64,000 nucleotides of DNA from NCBI GenBank assembly GCA_023415055.1, contig JAEZLZ010000090.1:41360-105359 (forward strand), read 5' to 3'. The number at the start of each line of letters is the position of its first letter. The first letter of the stretch is position 1. The position numbers and the translations under genes were made by a program. Source of the stretch: Bacillota bacterium. GTDB lineage: Bacteria > Bacillota > Clostridia > Lachnospirales > Lachnospiraceae. Below the pieces are notes generated by a model. That model was not told the DNA's origin. It searched no databases and saw only the letters and a program-made list of their open reading frames with translations. Below, in pieces: positions 52,704 through 61,846 of this stretch.

Positions 52704-53840
52704 GTGTTTATTGATTCATTAATTAAATTATGGGAGGATTCCGGGTTTGTTGCTTTAACCTGGCAGTCCTTGGTAATGATGACTGTTGCCTGTGTACTGA
52801 TGTATCTGGCCATTGCAAAGAAATTCGAACCGCTGCTGTTACTGCCGATCGCCTTCGGCGTATTACTGGCCAATCTTCCTCTGACCGGATTAATGGCAGG
52901 ACCAGCAAGTGCCAATGAGGCAGGGGGTTTGTTATATTATCTCTATCTCGGTGTAAAGAAGGGGATCTATCCTTCCTTAATCTTTTTAGGTATCGGTGCC
53001 ATGACTGATTTCGGACCCTTGATTGCACGTCCGAGCAGTATGATAATTGGAGCCGGTGCACAATTCGGTATTGCTACCGCGTTCATCATAGCAACCATTC
53101 TTGGCTTTACCCCGGAAGAAGCTGCTTCCATCGGTATCATCGGGGGAGCCGACGGTCCGACTGCAATCTACCTCACCACAAAGCTTGCGCCACATCTGTT
53201 GGCCTCCATTGCCATCGCTGCCTACTCCTATATGGCACTGATTCCACTGATACAGCCACCTCTGATGAAATTACTCACCACCAAAAAAGAGCGTGAGATC
53301 AAGATGGAGCAATTGCGCAACGTATCAAAACTGGAGAAGATCTGTTTCCCAGTCATCGTTACGGTATTATGTGTTCTCCTTCTTCCATCGGTCGCCCCTC
53401 TGATCGGTATGCTGATGTTAGGAAACATCTTCAGAGAGTCCGGAGTTGTAGAAAGAATATCCGATACAGCACAAAATGCCCTGATTAATATTGTCACTAT
53501 CTTCCTTGGCGTCACCGTAGGTGCCACAGCAGTCGGCTCCGAGTTTCTGAAGCCGAAAACACTCGGTATCATCTTCCTAGGATTGATAGCCTTTATGTTT
53601 AGTACGATCGGAGGACTTTTGATCGGAAAGCTGATGTGCTTTATCACGAAGGGTAAGATCAATCCGTTGATTGGATCTGCCGGCGTATCTGCCGTACCTA
53701 TGGCAGCTCGTGTATCCCAGGTTGAAGGACAGAAAGCTAATCCCGGCAACTATCTTCTCATGTTTGCAATGGGACCCAATGTCGCAGGTGTCATTGGCTC
53801 GGCAGTCGCAGCCGGCATCCTGCTGTCTCTCTTTGGTTAA
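52704..53840 (+). CDS. oadB: Sodium-ion-translocating decarboxylase subunit beta
   Basis: A polytopic membrane subunit (378 residues) that couples decarboxylation of a biotin-bound carboxyl group to sodium export. Key sites are present: GAMTDFGPLIARPSS, IGGADGPTAIY (ion-binding aspartate), and GSAGVSAVPMAARVSQ near the end. The family serves oxaloacetate, methylmalonyl-CoA and glutaconyl-CoA decarboxylases; the alpha subunit that would decide is not in the window. Start: GTG at 52704, eight bases after GGAGG, preferred to an ATG at 52698 only two bases after it. Ends at a structured bidirectional terminator shared with nrdB. Confidence 0.9.
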   Translation: MFIDSLIKLWEDSGFVALTWQSLVMMTVACVLMYLAIAKKFEPLLLLPIAFGVLLANLPLTGLMAGPASANEAGGLLYYLYLGVKKGIYPSLIFLGIGAMTDFGPLIARPSSMIIGAGAQFGIATAFIIATILGFTPEEAASIGIIGGADGPTAIYLTTKLAPHLLASIAIAAYSYMALIPLIQPPLMKLLTTKKEREIKMEQLRNVSKLEKICFPVIVTVLCVLLLPSVAPLIGMLMLGNIFRESGVVERISDTAQNALINIVTIFLGVTVGATAVGSEFLKPKTLGIIFLGLIAFMFSTIGGLLIGKLMCFITKGKINPLIGSAGVSAVPMAARVSQVEGQKANPGNYLLMFAMGPNVAGVIGSAVAAGILLSLFG

Positions 53841-53862
53841 TAGATTAGAAGCGATATAAAGA

Positions 53863-53952
53863 AGGTAGGGTAACACGCTCCCCTCACACACAGATTGACG
53901 GATATCTTACTGTTCGTCAAACAGTGCATTACGGAAGCATATTACCCTACCT
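53863..53952 (-). ncRNA. Structured terminator-like element with conserved core (copy 3)
   Basis: The outer arms AGGTAGGGTAA (53863-53873) and TTACCCTACCT (53942-53952) pair perfectly over 11 bases. Between them the minus strand gives GCTTCC, TGCACTGTT, GACGAACAG, TCCGTCAA and TGTGTGTG, almost as in the copy at 42664. It ends nrdB in sense direction and serves the convergent oadB as well; ATTTTTATC follows on the plus strand. Confidence 0.65.
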
Positions 53953-53990
53953 ATTTTTATCTGCTTTTAATTTCTTAGGAACTGCGTTAA

Positions 53991-55019
53991 TTATTCCAAA
54001 TCATCGAAGTCAAAAGCAGCAGCCTTTGTGTAATTCGTAACCTTTGCTTCAAAGAAATCTGTCTTCGTGCTGTTCAGATTGGAGAAGCCTTCGATCCAGG
54101 CCATCGGGTGCTCTGTGATCTGCGGATACAGTTCCTCCAGACCAATTGCCTTCAGACGTTGATTACCGAGATATTTAATATATCTGTCAATGAGATCATG
54201 ATTCATACCAAGGATCTCATTATTCGTAACGTATTGACCCCAGGCAATCTCATGCTCAACACCCGTTCGCATCATATCACGGATCTCGCTGATCAGCTCC
54301 GGAGTGAACAGCTCGGGATTCTCCGTTCTCAGTTCCTTCAAAATATTCTGAAATAGTACAAGATGAGTGACCTCATCGCGATTGATATACTTAAAGATAG
54401 TGCTGGTCGCTGTCATCTTACCCTGTCTAGCCAGTGTGTAGAAGAAACTGAAGCCCGAATAGAAATAGATACCCTCGAGAATATAATTAGCTACCACAGC
54501 ACGTAAAAAGTTCGAGGTGGAGGGCTCCTCATTAAATCTCTGATAGATATCGGCTATATACTGATTTCGCTTCAGCAGCTGCTTATCCTCTCGCCATTCA
54601 TCATAAATCTTGTCCCTGTTCACCGGATTCGTAACTGTATCCAGTATGTAGGAGTAGCTCTGTGCATGTATCTCTTCCTGAAATGCCTGAATATTTAATA
54701 GAGAGGCTACTTCCGGTGCAGTGATATAACGTGAGAGATTGGGCAGATTCTCACTTTGAATGGAATCAAGAAAGTTCAGGAAGGAAATGATCTTATCAAA
54801 GGCATTTCTCTCCCCATTTGTTAATAATGGAAATTGCTTGATATCCTCATTCAGTGATATCTCTTCCGGAATCCAAAAATTATTCAGCATAGTACGATAA
54901 AACATATTCGCCCAGCTATATTTTATCCGATTCCATTCCCTCAGATTTGTCGTATTTCCGTTAATTAAAGCTTCCGTTCCGCGAAGCCCTTGTTCATTAA
55001 ATATCTTTTTCTTATTCAT
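53991..55019 (-). CDS. nrdB: Ribonucleotide reductase class I, beta subunit
   Basis: The radical-generating subunit, 342 residues. The iron and radical site shows EEIHAQSY, where Tyr is seven residues after the first Glu as in E. coli NrdB, so a tyrosyl radical is likely. LDSIQSENLPNL supplies the earlier ligand and RDEVTHLVLFQNIL the later Glu-His pair. Shorter than E. coli NrdB (376). Located 133 bases downstream of the alpha gene on the same strand. Starts with ATG at 55019. Confidence 0.93.
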   Translation of the reverse strand: MNKKKIFNEQGLRGTEALINGNTTNLREWNRIKYSWANMFYRTMLNNFWIPEEISLNEDIKQFPLLTNGERNAFDKIISFLNFLDSIQSENLPNLSRYITAPEVASLLNIQAFQEEIHAQSYSYILDTVTNPVNRDKIYDEWREDKQLLKRNQYIADIYQRFNEEPSTSNFLRAVVANYILEGIYFYSGFSFFYTLARQGKMTATSTIFKYINRDEVTHLVLFQNILKELRTENPELFTPELISEIRDMMRTGVEHEIAWGQYVTNNEILGMNHDLIDRYIKYLGNQRLKAIGLEELYPQITEHPMAWIEGFSNLNSTKTDFFEAKVTNYTKAAAFDFDDLE

Positions 55020-55152
55020 CCTTCACTCCCATGGATCCTTTCCTTAAAATTATGTATTCCTAACCATATTGCTTTACTGTTTTTAGTCAATTTAATTGTC
55101 CGTGTCATAGTGATATTAACCGGTCGGTAAAAATTCATTCGAGATACCTTAC

Positions 55153-57444
55153 TTAGCTGGAACAGCTGGTACATTCATCCATCTCAAGGGATTGGTTACG
55201 TACATAATAAATCGTCTTAACTCCATTCTTCCATGCCTCTAAATAAAGGTTCAGGATCTCCTTTGCCTTTACCTCCGGTGTTATGTAGAGATTGAAGGAT
55301 TGTGCCTGATCGATATGCCGTTGTCTCACCCCACAGGCTCTGATGCTATATAGCTGATCGATCTGATGTGCTTCCTTGTAATACCAGAAATTCTTGCTGC
55401 TTAGATCTGGAGCAGCCTTCGGAGTGAAGCTTCCCTTCTTTTCCTCTATGAAGAACTTCTTAAAGATCGGATCAATTCCCGCTGTCGTCCCGGCAATATT
55501 CGAGGTACTGCCAGTTGGAGCAACCGCCATAATATATCCATTGCGGACCCCGTATCTTCTTACCTCCTCCTTAAGTGTCAGCCAGCGCTCCGAATTGTAA
55601 CCGCGCCTCTCAAAATACTTTCCGGTCTGCCATTCCGAACCATCAAATTCCGGATAAGCTCCCTTCTCCTTCGCAAGCTCCATGGAAGCTTTGATCGCCT
55701 GATATGCTATCTCTTCAAACAATCGGTTCGCTTCTGTAAGGTGCTCTTCGCTTTCCCAGGCAATTCGGTTATTGGCAAGATAATGATGATATCCGCTGGT
55801 ACCTAGTCCGATAGCACGATACCGGTCACTGGTAATTCTCGCTTCAGCTACCGGTGTCTGGTTCAGGGTGATGACGTTATCGAGCATTCTGATTTGAAGC
55901 GGTATCGTCACCTTCAGCTCTTCCATACTTACTCGCCCCAGATTCACCGAATTGAGATTACACGTGACCATATCACCGGCCTTCACTCTTCGTACCACCT
56001 CCTTTTGTCCCTGTACCGTCTCGATGACCTCCTCAAGCAATTCCGATTCGCTGACGTTCTGAGCAATCTCATGACACAGGTTCGAGGCATAGATCATTCC
56101 GGCATGCTTGTTCGGGTTAGCCCGGTTCACGGTATCCCGGAAGAACACAAACGGTGTTCCGGTCTCTACGGCACTCTTCATTACCCTCTTCATGACTTCT
56201 AAAGCCGGTACCGTGATTCGTTCCAGAGCATCGTTCGCCTCACATTCAAGGTATCTCTTGGTAAATGCTTTATTATCGTCTTCATCATAATAATCTTCCA
56301 GCTGATATCCCATCACCTTACTAATCTGATAGGGGTCAAATAAGGCCCAGGACTGCCTGGTCTCCAGGCGTTCCATGAAAAGATCAGGAATACTCAGCGC
56401 CGGAAAGATATCGTGTGCCTTTCTGCGGTCATCGCCGTTATTCGTCCGGAGGTCTAAAAATTCATATAGATCCGAATGCCAGATGTCAAGCGTAATGGAA
56501 GCTCCGCCCTTTCTTCGTCCAAGCTGATCCACAGCCACCGCCGTATCATTGTATAAGCGGATCCATGGTATTACCCCTCCGGAAGCATTCTTATAGCCGC
56601 GAATCTCGCTGTTCAATGCCCGGACCTTGCCTATATAGATACCAAGGGCTCCTCCGTGCTTGGAGACAGCAGAGAATTTCTGATTCACATCATAGATGGA
56701 CCATAAATTGTCCCCGACAACAGAGATGAAGCAGCTGCTCAATTGATGGAAGGGTGTCCCTGCACTAGCCAGAGTCGGAGTTGCTGTGGTCATCTTTAAC
56801 TCACTTAGAACATCATAAAACTTCTTTGCATAGGTAAATTTATTATCTCCTTCGGGAATTGCAAGGTGCATCGCAATCACCATAAACCGCTCCTGTGGCA
56901 GCTCCAATACCTCCTTTTGAAATCCGCGGATCAGATACCGATCAGCCAACAGCTTAAGACCTTCATAATTAAACATAAGATCCCGTTCCGGCTTAATATA
57001 CTTCCCCAGTTCCCTGATCTCTTCCTCCGAGTATTCCCGTAACAGAAAATCTCCGTAATAATTCTGTTCTACCAGCAGATGAACCAGAGTTCCAAAATCT
57101 CCATATCCAAAGTAATGATATCCGCGGTTGATCGCTGCTTCCTTATATAAGTCCGACATTAGTAATCTTGCAGCGACGTACTGCCAGTTGATGTTCGTAG
57201 TCTTGATAACATTGCCCTGACTGTCCTTAGTTGTCTGAATCATCTTCTCGATCGCAGTCTGAATCAGTATTTTCTGAATCTCCTTCGTACTCATACCGTC
57301 TCGAAACTGCAGATTCGAATCCATCTCGAGTTCAAAGGGATCGCACCCCTCTAGGCCCACGCAGGCATAGGCAACCATCTTTTTTGTCTTCTCTACATAG
57401 AGTGGTTCATATCGTCCATCACGTTTTTTGATCATTATATCCAT
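55153..57444 (-). CDS. nrdA: Ribonucleotide reductase class I, alpha subunit
   Basis: Reduces ribonucleoside diphosphates to deoxy forms for DNA synthesis. The 763 residues start with an ATP-cone (residues about 1-95; IKKRDGRYEPLYVEKTKKMV). Catalytic cysteines lie in ASAGTPFHQLSSCF, ASNLCHEIAQN, and MVTCNLNSVNLG, and the C-terminal redox pair is in DECTSCSS. The ATP-cone and the length match NrdA (class Ia) rather than NrdE. ATG at 57444 follows GGAGG. The leader has an NrdR-like box and a Fur-like site. Confidence 0.94.
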   Translation of the reverse strand: MDIMIKKRDGRYEPLYVEKTKKMVAYACVGLEGCDPFELEMDSNLQFRDGMSTKEIQKILIQTAIEKMIQTTKDSQGNVIKTTNINWQYVAARLLMSDLYKEAAINRGYHYFGYGDFGTLVHLLVEQNYYGDFLLREYSEEEIRELGKYIKPERDLMFNYEGLKLLADRYLIRGFQKEVLELPQERFMVIAMHLAIPEGDNKFTYAKKFYDVLSELKMTTATPTLASAGTPFHQLSSCFISVVGDNLWSIYDVNQKFSAVSKHGGALGIYIGKVRALNSEIRGYKNASGGVIPWIRLYNDTAVAVDQLGRRKGGASITLDIWHSDLYEFLDLRTNNGDDRRKAHDIFPALSIPDLFMERLETRQSWALFDPYQISKVMGYQLEDYYDEDDNKAFTKRYLECEANDALERITVPALEVMKRVMKSAVETGTPFVFFRDTVNRANPNKHAGMIYASNLCHEIAQNVSESELLEEVIETVQGQKEVVRRVKAGDMVTCNLNSVNLGRVSMEELKVTIPLQIRMLDNVITLNQTPVAEARITSDRYRAIGLGTSGYHHYLANNRIAWESEEHLTEANRLFEEIAYQAIKASMELAKEKGAYPEFDGSEWQTGKYFERRGYNSERWLTLKEEVRRYGVRNGYIMAVAPTGSTSNIAGTTAGIDPIFKKFFIEEKKGSFTPKAAPDLSSKNFWYYKEAHQIDQLYSIRACGVRQRHIDQAQSFNLYITPEVKAKEILNLYLEAWKNGVKTIYYVRNQSLEMDECTSCSS

Positions 57445-57476
57445 TTTTCTTTCCTCCGCCCTACAGTATTTATACC

Positions 57477-57519
57477 AGTAATAGTAATCGTTATCAATAT
57501 TTTATACCATATTTAGTAT
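57477..57519 (-). promoter_or_regulatory. Candidate NrdR box and Fur-like site upstream of nrdA
   Basis: ATACCATATTTAGTAT (57504-57519) matches the NrdR consensus core (C-A-TAT-TAG) at most positions. Next to it AGTAATAGTAATCGTTATC (57477-57495) reads, on the minus strand, as GATAACGATTACTATTACT, close to a Fur box. A second NrdR site at the usual 30-base distance was not seen. Confidence 0.4.
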
Positions 57520-57579
57520 TTTGGCTAGAGGTAAAAATATTTTTTTCATTATCCTGATCGATAAGAATTTCGAAAGAAA

Positions 57580-57625
57580 AGGATGCTCTTCGCCTTCCCC
57601 TCACAGGGAATTTAAAGTGCATCCT
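57580..57625 (-). terminator. Terminator after the L,D-transpeptidase gene
   Basis: AGGATGC (57580-57586) pairs with GCATCCT (57619-57625) and TTCCC with GGGAA inside; the minus strand then reads TTTTCTTTCG. Confidence 0.7.
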
Positions 57626-57655
57626 ATATTTGTTTCCTAGCTTTGATACAAAAGG

Positions 57656-59158
57656 CTACTGCTTTGTTGGCTTCGTAGTAACTTTAGGTTCATCCGGTTT
57701 ACTTTCTGTACCGGGAAGCTCATATACTATAACTGCTACTCCGCGCTTAATATTTTCAAACATCTTCTTTGCCGCCTTCGGAGGCATATTGATGCACCCA
57801 TGGGAGCCTCTGGTCAGATAGATATCCTTCCCGAATTCATCTCGCCAGACTGCATCATGAAAACCGATATTCTTATTAAATGGCATCCAGTATTTTACAG
57901 GTGTCTCATAGTCTTCTCCGACCAGAACAGCATCATTTTCCTTGTACTGAACTGGATAAGTACCGACAGGGGTTCCGAAATCCTTTGATACATTACCGGA
58001 TACAAAATCCGACTCGAGAATTAACTCACCATCTTTATAGAAGAAAAGATGTTGCGCAGTCAAATTGACCTCCACATAAGTATTGCCGATATCATCCTTA
58101 CCATACTTCTGCGCCGTCTGGAAATAGACCGGTTTCTTCACCGTCTGCTGCCCGCCGAGAATCAGGTCTGTCAATTCCTTCACCTCGGACACACGATCCA
58201 GCCACCAGCCGTAATCGCCGCCTTCTACCTTGATTTCCTTACCGTAGGAGGTGAGAAAGGTCCGCTTACGTCCGAAGGAATTATATGTCTTGCCGATATA
58301 ATCGACATATTCCTTCACCTTATCCTTATTTAAGGATACTTGGAAGTTATCATCTACACTAAGCCATTCGCTTATCTTTGATCCATCCAGAATCTCAGTT
58401 ACATCACCAAATTCATAAGTAATCTTCGCGTCAGTGATGTGTTTTAATTCTGTCATCGCTGCCATTAATCTTGTGTCTGCACTTGTGATCAGCGGTTTTT
58501 CATAACAATCTGCTTCCTCTAACGATAGTGTTGGCTGCAGGTTCTTCACTGCTTCCTCAACTACCGGATATAATCTGTCTTTCACCAGCTTTGTTCCAGG
58601 TTCTTCCGGTACGATCACAAATCCGTTCTCTCCATAGGTAATCCTTGCATCGACCGGCTCAGTCATATTCTCCGGCTTTAATCCGTTCATGATATCAACA
58701 TATTTCTTCAGTAACTCCTGATCATAACTTAACATTGTTCCGATCTCCAGCTCCTGTGCTTTGAAAAATGCAGAGGGCCAAAGAAGTGCATTTTGTGAAG
58801 TGATTAAATCCGACATGCTTTTATCGAATTCCGTATGTAAATTGATATTCTCACCATAAATCGTATCTGTAATTCCATTTCTCTGCTGTATCTCAAGCTG
58901 ATAAGCAGTTACCTGTTGATTGATTGCCTTTTCCGCTTCTTCCACTGTCATGTTCGAGGCATTTACTCCGTTAATCAGCGTATTTCCAAAGAAATGATTA
59001 TGATAATAAACGGCAAATACCAGATAGACAGCAACTACAGCACAAAATATTCCGGCATCAATCACGAGCAGGCGAAGCATTCTCTTACTTCGTTTACTTT
59101 TTCGCCGTTTTGTAGTACTCTGCTTATTATTAATTTTTTTCGTAGTTTTTTCTGCCAT
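57656..59158 (-). CDS. Membrane-anchored L,D-transpeptidase
   Basis: Cross-links peptidoglycan stem peptides through meso-diaminopimelate (3-3 bonds) or attaches amines, on the outer face of the membrane. A basic cytoplasmic tail (residues 1-27) precedes a transmembrane helix (about 28-51). About 280 residues of PG_binding_4-like domain follow, with a VNASNMTVEEAEKAIN start. The YkuD domain (about 370-485) has the active site SHGCINMP with C455. The domain order is usual in clostridia. ATG at 59158. Terminator follows. Confidence 0.92.
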   Translation of the reverse strand: MAEKTTKKINNKQSTTKRRKSKRSKRMLRLLVIDAGIFCAVVAVYLVFAVYYHNHFFGNTLINGVNASNMTVEEAEKAINQQVTAYQLEIQQRNGITDTIYGENINLHTEFDKSMSDLITSQNALLWPSAFFKAQELEIGTMLSYDQELLKKYVDIMNGLKPENMTEPVDARITYGENGFVIVPEEPGTKLVKDRLYPVVEEAVKNLQPTLSLEEADCYEKPLITSADTRLMAAMTELKHITDAKITYEFGDVTEILDGSKISEWLSVDDNFQVSLNKDKVKEYVDYIGKTYNSFGRKRTFLTSYGKEIKVEGGDYGWWLDRVSEVKELTDLILGGQQTVKKPVYFQTAQKYGKDDIGNTYVEVNLTAQHLFFYKDGELILESDFVSGNVSKDFGTPVGTYPVQYKENDAVLVGEDYETPVKYWMPFNKNIGFHDAVWRDEFGKDIYLTRGSHGCINMPPKAAKKMFENIKRGVAVIVYELPGTESKPDEPKVTTKPTKQ

Positions 59159-59230
59159 AATTTATCCTCATTCAGACATAGTCAGATTATTTATTATATC
59201 ATATAAAGGTGCTGTGCACTCTTCCTGATA

Positions 59231-59272
59231 TGATATACAGAAATGTAAGCAAGCTTTCATATCTGTATATCA
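59231..59272. repeat. Inverted repeat between ldt and plsC genes
   Basis: TGATATACAG (59231-59240) pairs with CTGTATATCA (59263-59272), with ATG/CAT also pairing inside. There is no U-tract, so this may be an operator in the L,D-transpeptidase leader rather than a terminator. Confidence 0.45.
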
Positions 59273-59375
59273 TACACTTTAATCATAAATTGTAAATATG
59301 ATCACTTTAAGTCAAAATATTTACAAATTTCTTAAATTTTACCTTCCACCTACTTTTATTCGGAACAAAACAAGC

Positions 59376-60179
59376 TTAAGAAAGTTGTTCTTTCACAAAA
59401 GCCTCATTTACTGAATTCTCCTCTTCATACCAAACCTGCCGTACAGCAACCATTTCCTCATTCTGTTCATGATTTAATAGTTCGATGTGCTCCTTGATTC
59501 GCTGCACCACCATATCACGGATTTGAACTGTTTTCATACCCATGTATTCCTCATATGGAATCGCCTTCAGAAAATGCACCTGCGTCTGAACTCTTCGCAA
59601 GGAATTGATACCGAAGGGTTTATAGGAATCATAGAGCGCCACAGGGATGATAGGGCATTTCGCTCTCTGGGCACACTTGAAGCTGCCCACCTTAAATTCC
59701 TGTAAATTATTTTTATTCTCCTTATAGCCACCTTCCGGGAAAATCAGATAGCGTCTGCCGGCGCTTACATCTTCCGTAACTGCATTCATTACTGCCACCT
59801 GCTGTCTGATGTCCTCAAAATCAAGGCGTTTCGCTCTAATCAGATCTACGAATTGTGTCGTTACAATCTGATGAGATTGTTTTTTTGCGATAATTAAAGT
59901 ACACGGCTTCTCATGTCCAAACATCACACCAAGGGCATCATACTTACCCTGATGATTGGAATACATAATATAGCCGCCTTCCTGCGGTAAATTCTCCGCG
60001 CCTGTTATGTAGGTGTCAATCCGTCCGCTTTTCTTAATCAGCCCTACTACCTTCATTGCCAGTGAATAGCAATCCTCCTCTGAATAATACTCCGGATGCC
60101 TATAATATTTTATCATCTGAACTATATAGTACGGAATCACCATAATACATCTTAGAATTACAAATATAAAACGAAGCAT
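59376..60179 (-). CDS. 1-acyl-sn-glycerol-3-phosphate acyltransferase family (PlsC-like)
   Basis: Adds an acyl chain to lysophosphatidic acid in phospholipid synthesis; membrane-bound. The 267 residues start with a hydrophobic anchor (MLRFIFVILRCIMVIPYYIV). The catalytic motif NHQGKYD (NHxxxxD type) is at about residue 75, with motif III FPEGGYKENKNN near 145 and the third-substrate site PIIPVALYDSY. Start: ATG at 60179, six bases after GGGAGTG; the ATG 15 bases earlier would have no site. Close to a divergent MFS transporter. Confidence 0.88.
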   Translation of the reverse strand: MLRFIFVILRCIMVIPYYIVQMIKYYRHPEYYSEEDCYSLAMKVVGLIKKSGRIDTYITGAENLPQEGGYIMYSNHQGKYDALGVMFGHEKPCTLIIAKKQSHQIVTTQFVDLIRAKRLDFEDIRQQVAVMNAVTEDVSAGRRYLIFPEGGYKENKNNLQEFKVGSFKCAQRAKCPIIPVALYDSYKPFGINSLRRVQTQVHFLKAIPYEEYMGMKTVQIRDMVVQRIKEHIELLNHEQNEEMVAVRQVWYEEENSVNEAFVKEQLS

Positions 60180-60322
60180 GCTTATCACTCCCATATAATT
60201 TATCCAATACTATCATAACCCCAGATCCGATTTTCGTCCAGAAGTATAATTTTATTCCCTCCATTCCCATACTATGCAAAATTAAATCATATTATAAGAC
60301 AAAAGCGATATGATATTCCACA

Positions 60323-60351
60323 TTTACTTTAGGGTTCACTTCCGATATAAT
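60323..60351 (+). promoter_or_regulatory. Promoter of the MFS gene
   Basis: TTTACT (60323-60328), 17 bases, TATAAT (60346-60351), 31 bases ahead of the start codon. Confidence 0.6.
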
Positions 60352-60381
60352 GAATCGTGATAGCAGGAAGATTATGACTTA

Positions 60382-61800
60382 ATGAGAAGAAAGGTAGTTT
60401 TTATAGACATGAAGATGCCATTTGAGAGAATATTTGACGAGGCCGCTCTGCTGCCGAAGATACGACGCAGTATCTATCTGATGACCCTGGGTAATACCTT
60501 CGGTACTTTATGGGGTGTAATAAGCGGTGGTGGCAGCTCCTCCCTGACTGGTTATGCAGGATACCTCGGTGCCGGTGATTTTGTATATGGGTTATTAACT
60601 GCCATTCCCCTGGCAGCGGCTCTCCTGCAGATTCCTTTTGCCACATTAGTCAGCCGTACCCAAAAACGAAAAAAATATATGATGACCTACGGTCTCTTTT
60701 CCAGAGTGCTGTGGATCATCATTGCTTTAATTCCTATTCTCATTCCTGCCAGCCGTGCGGAGCTTAGGTTATGGTCCGTTATCCTCCTGATCGGTATCTC
60801 ATCCTCCTTCAGCTCCTTCATCAATGTCTGTTGGATGCCCTGGATGGCAGATCTGGTCCCAATCAGGATCCGGGGACGCTGGCTTTCTAAACGAGACGGT
60901 ATCACCTCGATCGCAAGCGTAACAACTGGTTTAATCGTTGCCGGAATTCTTGATCGGATGCCGGGTTCTATGGGATATATAGTGGTGTTTTTAGCTGCCG
61001 GTGTTCTGGGTATCCTGGATATGATCTGCTTTTTCTTCATGGAAGAGGTATATAATACCCCTCCGGTTCAGCTGAAGCTTATCCCGGTATTAAAGCAGGT
61101 GTTTAATAATAAACCGTTTTTTAAATTCATGCTGTTCTGGACAGCATGGTGCTTCACCGCAAATATGTCCGGGTCCTATTTGGCACGATATGCACTTACG
61201 GAGATGGGCTTAAGTTTTATGCAATATACATTATGCAGTCAGGTTACTGCTGCCGCCATCACTGTTCTGGTGGTTTCCCATTGGGGCAGGTTTTTAGATC
61301 ACTTCGGCAGTAAGCCTGTGCTTTGGTGTACTTGTGTTGTTGCTGCCGTGACACCTTTATTCTTTCTCTTTTCCACCTATGGCAGTATATGGCCTACGTT
61401 GCTACATAATCTGATTGGTGCTGCCTTCTGGAGCGGAGCCAATCTGGCGGCGACCAGCCTTCAGCTTTCTTCTTCACCGGATGAACAGCGCCCTTCCTAT
61501 GTGGCCGTATTCTCCTGTATTACCTCCTTGTTTGGCTCCTTCTTAGGTATCCTGACGGGTGGAGCTATTTTGGAAGGAATTCATTCTAATCCCGTCTTAA
61601 ATTCCTTTCTTCCGGACCGGTACAAATTCATAATTGCAATCTCTGTCATCCTTCGTGTTGCCTGTGTATTTCTTCTGATACCTATACTGGATAACAGCAA
61701 TGATTATACACTTTCCGGTATGTTCCGGGAATTATCGATGCAAGCGAAGGCAAAGATAAGCTATCTGCGCTATTGGTGGAACAGAAGAAGACATCGTTAG
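60382..61800 (+). CDS. MFS transporter
   Basis: A 472-residue, 12-helix transporter. The second-half repeats and the loop VSRTQKRKKYMMTYG (motif A-like) are visible, with helix 1 in LMTLGNTFGTLWGVISGGGSSS. VPIRIRGRWLSKRDGITS is the loop between helices 4 and 5. No clue as to substrate. The promoter and AGGAAG support the ATG at 60382, but ATG at 60409 (following AAAGG at 15 bases) would remove an odd basic lead-in MRRKVVFID. It is divergent from plsC and convergent with NUDIX. Confidence 0.8.
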   Translation: MRRKVVFIDMKMPFERIFDEAALLPKIRRSIYLMTLGNTFGTLWGVISGGGSSSLTGYAGYLGAGDFVYGLLTAIPLAAALLQIPFATLVSRTQKRKKYMMTYGLFSRVLWIIIALIPILIPASRAELRLWSVILLIGISSSFSSFINVCWMPWMADLVPIRIRGRWLSKRDGITSIASVTTGLIVAGILDRMPGSMGYIVVFLAAGVLGILDMICFFFMEEVYNTPPVQLKLIPVLKQVFNNKPFFKFMLFWTAWCFTANMSGSYLARYALTEMGLSFMQYTLCSQVTAAAITVLVVSHWGRFLDHFGSKPVLWCTCVVAAVTPLFFLFSTYGSIWPTLLHNLIGAAFWSGANLAATSLQLSSSPDEQRPSYVAVFSCITSLFGSFLGILTGGAILEGIHSNPVLNSFLPDRYKFIIAISVILRVACVFLLIPILDNSNDYTLSGMFRELSMQAKAKISYLRYWWNRRRHR

Positions 61801-61846
61801 TGGCTTACATAATTTTCATAAATTATATTCTTTTGGAGCATATCAC

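Noticed and set aside
59231..59272. Terminator of plsC
   Set aside because: The stem is good but 100 bases past the gene with no U-tract, so kept only as an inverted repeat.
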